A stretch of 64,000 nt of DNA from Whitmania pigra (Eukaryota; Annelida; Clitellata; Hirudinida; Haemopidae), in assembly GCA_021613335.1 (NCBI GenBank), contig JAJTWR010000182.1, forward strand, positions 1,813,501-1,877,500, in the 5' to 3' direction. Shown here piece by piece: positions 12,600 to 20,989 of the stretch. The notes beneath the pieces were generated by a model. The model searched no databases. It had not been told where the DNA came from and saw only the letters and a program-made list of their open reading frames with translations. The stretch's first letter is position 1. The number at the start of each line of letters is the position of its first letter. A program made the position numbers and the translations under genes.

Positions 12600-15473
12600 T
12601 CACTTAATTAGGAGGTAATTATTGAGGTTAAAGAGCGACAGGCAGGATTTGAAGCGAGAAAATGTTGAGGAATTAATGATGTCAGGGGGTAGAGAGTTCC
12701 AGGGTTTGACGACTCGGTTGATGAAGAAGTGTTGCCTGTGTTTGGTGGAACATTGTTCTTGTCGTAGACGAAGGAGATGACCGCGAGTTCTTGAAGTAAG
12801 AAACGAAGGGAATTCCGGAATTGTGCACTGAACAAGCCCGTGAACTATTTTATAGCAGAAGCATAGGTCGCTGATAAGCCGTCTATGTTCAAGAGTATTG
12901 AGTCTCAGCAGTCGTAATCTGGTATGGTAGGGCAGAGATCTAAATCCGGGTATGGTTCTTGTAAAATATCTTTGGACACGTTCGATCTTTCGTACGAGCT
13001 GCTTGCTATGTGGGCTCCATATTGGGGAACAATATTCGAGGATAGGTCGGACATAAGTGCAATATGCTCTGGTTAGAATTTTTTTGTGTCTTGTACGAAA
13101 GCATTTAAGGAGTAGTCTCAACCTCACAAATGCTTTATGAACAATGGTGTTAATGTGGGCTTTGTAGGTGAGTGTGTTATCAATGAGCACCCCAAGATCA
13201 CGGGCGCTATCTGATACAGGTAAGGTTTGTGAGGCAATTGTGTAGTTGCTTGATGGAGTCTTGATGCGTAATGTCTTGATGGAAATTTGTATGCATTTTT
13301 CGGGAGCCAGCTGTAATTGCCATTTATTGCTCCATAGCACCAACTCGTTGATTGCAGTTTGCAAGGAAGAGTTCTGAGGAGATGAAGATTTTGAGTAGAG
13401 TTTGATATCATCTGCAAATAATTTTAATTTGACAGATTTTTTAGCGAGTGTGTCGGCAACATCGTTTATATAAATTAGGAACAGCGTAGGTCCGAGCACA
13501 CTCCCTTGAGGCACACCACTGATTACATCGCCATTGATGGATAGGTGGCCGTTTATTTTGACTGATTGAGATCGGTTTGATAGGAATGCTTCGAGCCACA
13601 AAAGCAGGTTGCCTGAGAATCCATAAGCCCGAAGTTTGATCAGCAGCTTTTGATGAGATACTGAATCGAATGCCTTCCTGAAGTCGAAGTATATGATGTC
13701 GGTGCCCTGCTGCATTGACATGGACCAGTCGTTTGTGCATTCCATGAGGTTTGTGCATGTTGATCTGGAGTTAAGAAAGCCATGTTGTTCAAGTGATATA
13801 AGATTGTTGACTTGTAGGTAATTCAAGATGTCTTCGTTAATCATCCGCTCCATTGCTCGACAGCAACAGGATGTGAGCGATATAGGTCGGTAGTTACTGG
13901 GGTCAGAAGTGGCGCCTTTTTTATGTATAGGGGTTATATGAGCAGATCTCCAATCATGGGGTAGTTCGTGCATATTGAAAGAGAAGCTAAAGATGTGGCA
14001 GAGTGGCAAGCAGAGACCGGTAGCACAATTTCTGAGGAAGTTATTTGTTATTCCATCCGGACCAGATGAGAGGGATGGCTTGAGATTGCGGAGTGTTTGG
14101 TAAGTACGGTCTGGAGTAAACGTTATTTGGGCAATTTTCTTGTTGGTACGTGAAGTTAAGGTAGGAATTGAGCCATCATCAGTTGTGAATACACTACAAA
14201 AGTAGGTGTTAAAAATATTTGCCATTTCAATTGAATCTGAAGTGTAAGTTTCATCTTGCTTTTTTAATTCCTGTATTGGGTTGTGTGTTGATAGTTTTCT
14301 GTTCACAAAGCGGTAGAACTGTCCCAAATCTCCGGATGATGCAAGCCTACTCTCTTGTAAATTGTGGTGGTCTTTAATGATTTTTTTGAGATTTCTTGAA
14401 AGCCTGTCGAAGAGATTTTTGTCCTCAATCCTCCCACCTAAATGCCATTTACGGAAGGCAAGGAGTTTCATTCTCTGGGCCTTTAAAATGAAGTCAGGAT
14501 ATAATGGTTTTGTCGTTCCAGTGGTAGTGATGGGAGGGTTACATTTAGGAGTAATCCTATCAATGGCATTCTGCACAATATTTAAAAACATTCTCCAGCA
14601 GTCGTCAACAGAAAAGCAATATTGAAATAGGTCATTCCAGTTGATTTCACAAAAGTAATTATTGAGATCTCGATAACCTGATTTGGTTATGTGTTTATAG
14701 TTTTGACAGTAGAGCATATTCGATTGCCTTGGGAGGTTTGTTTTAAAAACTATGGTGTTGTGGTCACTCTGAGCAATTGGGGGCATCATTTCAATCTGTG
14801 ATAGAAAGCATGCATCATTCGAGAGGAGTAGATCCAGGATGTTTGACTGTCGAGTTGGAGATTCAACAAATTGATGTAGACCCATTTCATCCATAAAGTT
14901 GGTAAATAAGTTGTATATTTCATTATCGGGATGAGAGCAGTCTTTCCAGTTCATATCAGGAAGATTAAAGTCACCCATAATACATACTAGTTCTGTATTA
15001 TTGCATAGGTGGGTAAGACATTGGATGCTCTTTAGAGTGTAATCTACAGATTCAGAATTAAATCCTCCTGGTCTGTAGTAGATTATGGCCCTGCAGGTTG
15101 AACTGCCAGTGTAAATATCAACACATAATAATTCAATATGGCTATACTCAGGTGGAATTGGGATTTGTCTCACTCTAAGATTCTTCTTAACAATGAAGGC
15201 CACACCACCACCACGAGAACCTCTATCGTAACGAAAAGCTTGATATTCTATAGGGAGAAATAATCCATCTGGTTCATGATTCAGCCATGTTTCAACCAAA
15301 CCAAAAATCTCTAGATTATGAGTCTTCAAAAATAAAGTAAATTCTTCTCGTTTATTTACAATGCTTCGGATGTTTGTAAATGCCCAAGCCTTTGATTCAT
15401 TTCCGAAAGGGCTGAATGTTGGGCTGTACCAGTACTGAAGACAACTTCTCTGATGAAGTATCTTGAGCAGCCT
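12600..15473 (-). CDS. LINE ORF2: AP endonuclease-reverse transcriptase
   Basis: Encodes the nicking and target-primed reverse-transcription enzyme. The open frame runs from just after a stop at 15476-15474 to the TGA at 12600 (957 codons). Numbered from a TTG codon at 15329, the AP-endonuclease has GDFNLPD at about 119-125 and QSDHN at about 187-191. The reverse transcriptase has NYRPISLTSC (about 479-488), FDFRKAFDSVSH (548-559), GVPQGSVLGP (605-614) and the catalytic FADD box (638-641). A C-terminal domain of about 250 residues follows; no RNase H was seen. The endonuclease N-terminus (AFTNIRSIVNKREEF) is encoded upstream of 15329 without any AUG, and the frame overlaps ORF1 by 77 nt in +1. 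Translation therefore needs frameshifting, reinitiation or a non-AUG start. Confidence 0.92.
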   Translation of the reverse strand, partial: RLLKILHQRSCLQYWYSPTFSPFGNESKAWAFTNIRSIVNKREEFTLFLKTHNLEIFGLVETWLNHEPDGLFLPIEYQAFRYDRGSRGGGVAFIVKKNLRVRQIPIPPEYSHIELLCVDIYTGSSTCRAIIYYRPGGFNSESVDYTLKSIQCLTHLCNNTELVCIMGDFNLPDMNWKDCSHPDNEIYNLFTNFMDEMGLHQFVESPTRQSNILDLLLSNDACFLSQIEMMPPIAQSDHNTIVFKTNLPRQSNMLYCQNYKHITKSGYRDLNNYFCEINWNDLFQYCFSVDDCWRMFLNIVQNAIDRITPKCNPPITTTGTTKPLYPDFILKAQRMKLLAFRKWHLGGRIEDKNLFDRLSRNLKKIIKDHHNLQESRLASSGDLGQFYRFVNRKLSTHNPIQELKKQDETYTSDSIEMANIFNTYFCSVFTTDDGSIPTLTSRTNKKIAQITFTPDRTYQTLRNLKPSLSSGPDGITNNFLRNCATGLCLPLCHIFSFSFNMHELPHDWRSAHITPIHKKGATSDPSNYRPISLTSCCCRAMERMINEDILNYLQVNNLISLEQHGFLNSRSTCTNLMECTNDWSMSMQQGTDIIYFDFRKAFDSVSHQKLLIKLRAYGFSGNLLLWLEAFLSNRSQSVKINGHLSINGDVISGVPQGSVLGPTLFLIYINDVADTLAKKSVKLKLFADDIKLYSKSSSPQNSSLQTAINELVLWSNKWQLQLAPEKCIQISIKTLRIKTPSSNYTIASQTLPVSDSARDLGVLIDNTLTYKAHINTIVHKAFVRLRLLLKCFRTRHKKILTRAYCTYVRPILEYCSPIWSPHSKQLVRKIERVQRYFTRTIPGFRSLPYHTRLRLLRLNTLEHRRLISDLCFCYKIVHGLVQCTIPEFPSFLTSRTRGHLLRLRQEQCSTKHRQHFFINRVVKPWNSLPPDIINSSTFSRFKSCLSLFNLNNYLLIK

Positions 15474-16146
15474 TTAATCTCTTTTCACATCTTTTCTGGT
15501 AAGCAGCCTCAGCCTCTTTGGGAGTTAGATCCCGATTCATGAACACTTTCCTGATGGATGGATCTGTGGACATTCGGAGGACTCGGGACGAGGAAATCAC
15601 ATCAGCTACTGCCTCTGGGTTCATGAAAGTGACACAGAGCTTGGTGTTTGTAGGCTCCTTTCCAAATCTACGTACATTGGCAATGGCAGGTTTGACAGTG
15701 AGATTTTGCTCAATGAAACTTTGCACAAGCCTATCGTCATTTACTGAGGGCTGAGATGGCAAACCGGAGATAATGACGTTTTTTGAACGTTTGGCTTTCT
15801 CCAGTCTCTCTTTCTCGACATCCCACATGGCATTTTTTATCACTGTTAAATCCATGCTGGGCGGGCGAGTTGGCATGGTCTGCTCAAGCGCCTCAAATCT
15901 GGACATGATGGCCTTGGTCATCTTATTGAGAGTTTCAGATATAGTTTTAGTAACTTGAGAAACCATTACCTGCACCGTAGTCGAAAAAGTTTCTAACATT
16001 TTGCTCATATTGACATTCATCTGGTTGATAGCATTAGTCATATGATCGTTTAACTGCTTTATTAGCAGGTTTGAATTTTCGTTCGCGTGCTTCATCACCG
16101 AATTTAGAATGAGTTCCAAGGAATCTGGTGTTAACGACCTCGCCAT
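15397..16146 (-). CDS. LINE ORF1: coiled-coil RNA-binding protein
   Basis: A 249-residue protein expected to bind LINE RNA and act as a nucleic-acid chaperone. Residues about 10-95 are rich in heptad-like Asn/Met/Leu/Thr patterns, predicting a coiled coil for oligomerisation. Residues about 120-190 (KNVIISGLP, ANVRRFG, KLCVTFMNPEAV) resemble the RRM-like domain of L1-type ORF1 proteins. The C-terminal third is Lys/Arg-rich. The first ATG at 16146 is taken as the start; another copy's relic at 11924 begins at the equivalent codon. The stop TGA lies inside the ORF2 frame. No zinc knuckles were seen. Confidence 0.85.
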   Translation of the reverse strand: MARSLTPDSLELILNSVMKHANENSNLLIKQLNDHMTNAINQMNVNMSKMLETFSTTVQVMVSQVTKTISETLNKMTKAIMSRFEALEQTMPTRPPSMDLTVIKNAMWDVEKERLEKAKRSKNVIISGLPSQPSVNDDRLVQSFIEQNLTVKPAIANVRRFGKEPTNTKLCVTFMNPEAVADVISSSRVLRMSTDPSIRKVFMNRDLTPKEAEAAYQKRCEKRLKAAQDTSSEKLSSVLVQPNIQPFRK

Positions 16147-16155
16147 GAGCCCGAT

Positions 16156-17110
16156 TACTCTAGCAGCGGTCCGCAGCGTTCGGCAGCGGTAGGGGGGGGT
16201 CCGGATTTTCGCAAAATTTAAGTCTCGTAAACAAAGAAATTAAATAAATGATACATATTTCGAAAGGGGAAATAATGACCTTTCTGAATATTATAAAGTT
16301 ATTAAATTTACTAAATTTTATTATTATAAAAATTACTTGCAAAAATTAAATTGTTATAAACTAAAACTTTTTAACATAGAAATCTATTGTGGTTTATATC
16401 ATATTGTAGGGCTAATAAATATCTTCAAAATGATATATACCATGGTACAATTCCATCTTCCAAAGTTGAGATATCACGCCTCAAAGTTTTACAGACGACC
16501 GAAACACTGCGGTTAAAGGTTGTGGCCTAAGTGACTTGTAAAACATGAGATTGCTACGATATCTATTTAGAAATGTAGTGCTGACATTTATCTTCAAAAT
16601 GACATATAAAGTTATTAAATTACTCGCTTTTGAACGGAGATATCCCACTTCAATGCGTCACGAATGATGACCGTCCAAGCAGTTCATAGGGTTTCCGACG
16701 TCGCCAGGTAGACCGTATGGGCTGCATGGAAACCTAGTACGTCATATATCACTTTGTAGGGCTAATAAATATCTTCAAAATGATATATACCATGGTACAA
16801 TTCCATGTTCCAAAGTTGAGATATCACGCCTCATTTTTACAAATGTTTTACAGACGACCGAATCACTGCGGTTTTATCTTGTGGCCTAAGCGACTAGTAA
16901 AACATGGAATTGTTGTGATATCTATTTAGTACTGTAGGGCTGACATATATCTTCAAAATGACATATAAAGTTATTAAATTACTCGCTTTTGAACGGAGAT
17001 ATCCCACTTCAATGCGTCACGAATGATGACCGTCCAAGCAGTTCATAGGGTTTCCGACGTCGCCAGGTAGACCGTATGGGCTGCATGGAAACCTAGTACG
17101 GCATATACAG
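16156..17110 (+). repeat. Left terminal inverted repeat with two ~350-bp subunits
   Basis: An outer ~245-bp segment is followed by two direct copies of a ~350-bp unit (about 16402-16750 and 16755-17108). Each unit runs from TGTAGGGCTAATAAATATC to GGGCTGCATGGAAACCTAGT. The 60-codon ORF at 16160-16342 lies in the outer segment and is mirrored at the other end, so it is not a gene. Confidence 0.9.
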
Positions 17111-17205
17111 AAGCAGATATCGCTTGCAAGGAGTACCCCGAAATATCTAACACAAGTTCATCTGGGGTAGATGTTGCAGGTAGTGACGGAGACGTTCCAC
17201 TGGAA

Positions 17206-19976
17206 ATGGCCTTTAAGCCGGAAAGGCATTACAAAACATGCACGATTTGCTTCAAAAAAGAAGTATTAGAAGAATGTTCGCAATTGGCAAAGGTTTGGGA
17301 TGCTAGTCTGGAACTCGCTAATCGAAGGGAGGCGTTTAGGGAATTGATGAGCAAGAAAATACCCTGCCCATGCAACTTTACCAACTTAAAGTTCTTTAAC
17401 AGCACAATCATAGGGTATTTATATTGTTTTTATGATTGTAGATTGTATAAATGCTCTATTGATCGGAGCAATGAGCTTGTTATCCTGACAGATAAAGGAC
17501 ATATTAGCCATAAACACAAAATCGCTACGAGGCGTCTGCTTGGGCAAGCAAGGGAATATGTGAGGGAGAAATTAAAATTCAACAAACCTACTGTTCTCCA
17601 TACACAGTTGTGTGCTGAAGGTGTGCCAGGATTGGAGAAGGACGAACTTCCATCGAAGTCCAACCTTAAGAAGATGAGTTCGCTGGAGAAAGCTTGCGGG
17701 GATTTACATAAAGATGACTTGATTGATCTGGCGGAAAGAATGAGATTAGACATACAGCTGCATAAGGAAGATAATGAGCAGGTCTTCTTGAAGGTTCCAG
17801 CACTTCCTATTGAAGTTGTGATGATAAGCGTCAAACAGGCTTTGATTGCTAACTCGGCAGCAAAATATGGTATTGATCCTGTTATTCATTTTGATGCGAC
17901 GGGGTCAATTATGAAAAATCCGCTGCCTGGTAGCAAAAGTATTTTTTTGTACAGCGCTGTAATGCATTGGAAGACCGGACAGGAAGCTTTTCCTCTATTT
18001 GACTTCCTTTCAAACGACCAGTCGCAAATATTTATTGCCGGGCTTTTGCAACTGGTGAAAAGCTTCATATTTCGCCATACCCGCAATCGGGACTTTTTCA
18101 AGACATTTGTTATTGACTTTTGCCGGGCTTCTTTGAATGCCATTCTGGAGGTTACAATGTGTATGTCGATCTCGGAGTACCTGGAGAGAATATACCAATA
18201 CTGTGTTGAGGGAATTGAATTACTTAGGCCCAAGGTAACGGTGCTGTTATGTTGCTCGCACTACACCAAAATAATCACAACGGATGTGAGGAAAATTGTG
18301 ACTGATAAAAGACTGGCAGATTTCCATATATCCGCCCTGATCAAAATTCTTGTGGGAAGTTCTTTCTTCGAAGTTGATGAGTTTATCACTGCTCTTCTGC
18401 ACATATATTTGACCCCGACGCGTTCGAAGGACCTTCAGATTTATTTCGACAAGCTGTGCAGTCTGGAGGAGCAAGACACCGATGAAGAAGGAGTCCTGGA
18501 TGAAGAGAGGTACCAGATTGATGAAGAGGAAGCCACAGCAATTTACAAAGCTAGTCCTTTTTACAAGCGCTACTTAAGTAAAGCTCAGGACATCAGAAAG
18601 AATATAGTAGCCACAGACGATCCGGCGAATGTCTACTATAATGAGAAGCTGGCAGAGTTAGTCCTGAAGAAGCACTTACCTTATCTTCCACTTTGGTCCT
18701 CATTTATGTCGCCGACTGGCAAGCAGGTTAGTTGACATTTTGTTGTATAGACTACAAAGATAATTTTACATTATTTATTTTACTAATTTTATTCATTTCA
18801 AGGTATCCAATGCCATTGTGGAGAGTTCTTTCAGGCATTTAAAGAAAGAATGGATGCAGAACGAGACGTACATGAAGGCTGGGCGATTTACAGAGCTGTT
18901 AAAGAAAAGAGCGCTTGGTATGTGCAGCAAAGTGACCCTTCATACCAGAATGAAAACCCCCAAAAAAAGGAAAATGCCAGAAAGCGTTTGGAGACCCGTA
19001 TCCTCGAGGAAGCCAAGATATATCAACAGCGAAGCAAGTGCAAAGGCATTGAACGCTGGGAAATATATAACATTCAGCTCGCTACGAATTGGGAACATAG
19101 CCCTGCGTCCGAATGGCTTACCAATCGACCCGACATATTATGATGTGCCTTTCAACCATGGGACAATAGTCAGCCGAAAAGGCAACTGCTCTTTGAGACT
19201 GGAGGATTTTATAACTCTGGCTAACGTAAATTGGCTATCAACATTTGCGGTTGATTATGTCGTCAGCGTCGCCAACGACTTGAAGCAGACCATATACGTT
19301 GAAAGCGGATTATTTACAGCCAATTTTGGTGTTGAAGAGATACATCCAGAATCGCCTTTACTAAACCTTAATTTGTTCACGAAGAGGTAACATATATATT
19401 TCAAACCTTACATTACAACATAATTTAACTTCTGCAATTTTACTTTTCAGATACACTTTTTTCCCTTTAGTGCAACATAGCCATTTCGTTGTTTTCGCTG
19501 TGGACACAACCTCAGAAAGTTTATTTCTATACGATCCTTTAGGAATAAAGTCCAACGACGAGGAATTGTTACAGAAATTTAGAAAGTTCTTAACAACCTT
19601 AAAGCAAGCCTTCAAGGACGTATCTGGTTATTCAATTGGCAAGCTTCCATCAATGAGACGACAGAATGATGGTCACAGCTGCGGCATATACATTTGCAAG
19701 TTCATGTTGAGGCTGGACAAGGAAGAAGACGTTTGTGGTGAATTTGACGAACATATGCTGAGGAGAGAATTCATGGACAACATCCTCCAAGCATCTGAAC
19801 CGCTAACCGACGTATGCCTATATTGCGGACAAGAAGACGGGGACACCACTTGGGTGCAATGTTATAATTGCCAGCGGTGGGTACATGTCAAATGCACCGA
19901 AATTGTAAGAACATACAAGGAGTGGACTGAGGAAGAATTTCCCTGTAAATTTTGTAAAAAAATAAATTCTAAATAA
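17206..19976 (+). CDS. Transposase with FLYWCH/WRKY-like finger, DDE core, Ulp1 (C48) protease and PHD finger
   Basis: Three exons, 17206-18726, 18803-19386 and 19451-19976, with introns of 76 and 64 bp (GT-AG; phases 0 and 2) give 876 aa with no stop. In order: a Cys/His cluster at about 74-104 (YCFYDC ... HISHKH), similar to WRKY-GCM1/FLYWCH fingers of MULE transposases; a DDE-like core with Asp230 in HFDATGS, Asp304 in FVIDFCRA, a CxxH motif CCSH (349-352) and Glu514 in SNAIVESSFRHLK; a C48 cysteine protease with His713, Asp730 (LYDPLG), Gln773 and Cys779 (QNDGHSCGIYIC); and a PHD finger at about 824-872 (CLYCG ... WVQCYNC ... WVHVKC). The protease could cleave SUMO-like modifiers and the PHD could read chromatin; both roles are inference. 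The start ATG is the first in-frame Met after the TIR. Confidence 0.88.
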
Positions 19977-19989
19977 ATTAGAGTGGTGT

Positions 19990-20746
19990 TATATTAATTC
20001 CATGTTTTACAAGTCACTTAGGCCACAACCTTTAACCGCAGTGTTTCGGTCGTCTGTAAAACTTTGAGGCGTGATATCTCAACTTTGGAACATGGAATTG
20101 TACCATGGTATATATCATTTTGAAGATAATTATTAGCCATACAAAGTGATATATGCCATACTAGGTTTCCATGCAGCCCATACGGTCTACCTGGCGACGT
20201 CGGAAACCCTATGAACTGCTTGAACGGTCATCATTCGTGACGCATTGAAGTGGGATATCTCCGTTCAAAAGCGAGTAATTTAATAACTTTATATGTCATT
20301 TTGAAGTTAAATGTCAGCACTACATTACTAAATAGATATCGTAGCAATCTCATGTTTTACAAGTCACTTAGGCCACAACCTTTAACCGCAGTGTTTCGGT
20401 CGTCTGTAAAACTTTGAGGCGTGATATCTCAACTTTGGAAGATGGAATTGTACCATGGTATATATCATTTTGAAGATATTTATTAGCCCTACAATATGAT
20501 ATAAACCACAATAGATTTCTATGTTAAAAAGTTTTAGTTTATAACAATTTAATTTTTGCAAGTAATTTTTATAATAATAAAATTTAGTAAATTTAATAAC
20601 TTTATAATATTCAGAAAGGTCATTATTTCCCCTTTCGAAATATGTATCATTTATTTAATTTCTTTGTTTACGAGACTTAAATTTTGCGAAAATCCGGACC
20701 CCCCCCTACCGCTGCCGAACGCTGCGGACCGCTGCTAGAATCACCG
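19990..20746 (-). repeat. Right terminal inverted repeat with ~1.5 subunits
   Basis: Inverted copy of the left end. It has the same outer segment, one complete ~350-bp unit, and about half of a second unit that ends near 19997. The two ends therefore differ in subunit copy number by about half a unit. The outer ~600 bp match the left end almost base for base, including the G8 run. Confidence 0.9.
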
Positions 20747-20989
20747 ACATCTCGCCATGACGAATTATTTAGCGGACAGAAATATTTCAATCAAGCAAAC
20801 AAATTTAATCAATATTTATTTATACAAAGTATTTAGAACGAGTTTTGTTGCGGTTTTTAACCGGAGAAAAAAAATTCTGTTTACACTCTATTATCGCAGG
20901 TACTTGTAATTATATTTGGTCTCTTCTTCATATACGAGGTCTGTATTATTATTATTTCTACAAAAAGCATCTCACTAATCAACTAATTT

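Larger units (their letters stand above)
12467..16156 (-). mobile_element. Apparently intact two-ORF non-LTR retrotransposon (LINE, CR1/Jockey-like)
   Basis: A minus-strand LINE with ORF1 (16146-15397) and ORF2 (15473-12600) intact over their recognised domains. The 3' UTR is short (12599 to about 12480) and ends in an A/T-rich tail, AAAAT-type on the element strand, at about 12467-12497. The 5' boundary is obscured because a DNA transposon abuts it at 16156, ten bases upstream of the ORF1 ATG. No clear target-site duplication was found. The lack of internal stops suggests recent activity. The clade is inferred from the AP-endonuclease plus RT layout without RNase H. Confidence 0.88.
16156..20746 (+). 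mobile_element. Intact 4.6-kb DNA transposon, MULE-like, with long terminal inverted repeats
   Basis: The two ends are inverted copies starting TCTAGCAGCGGTCCGCAGCG. They are nearly identical for about 600 bases and recognisably homologous for about 750, which suggests recent insertion. Between them lies one three-exon gene (17206-19976) for an 876-residue protein combining a DDE-type transposase, a Ulp1-type protease and a PHD finger. The flanks do not show a perfect target duplication: ATTAC on the left and ATCAC on the right differ at one base. It sits ten bases upstream of the LINE ORF1 start. Mutator-like affiliation is inferred from a CxxH motif, an N-terminal zinc-binding pattern and long TIRs; it is not proven. 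Confidence 0.9.

Noticed and set aside
13124..13758. Additional minus-strand ORFs of about 100 codons
   Set aside because: Shadow frames of the LINE ORF2 reverse-transcriptase domain.
16160..16342. 60-codon ORF, identical to one at 20556-20738
   Set aside because: It lies in the terminal inverted repeat, so the same sequence appears at both ends; no domain and no promoter context.
17886..18474. Minus-strand ORFs inside the transposon gene
   Set aside because: Antisense shadows of the transposase exon 1.
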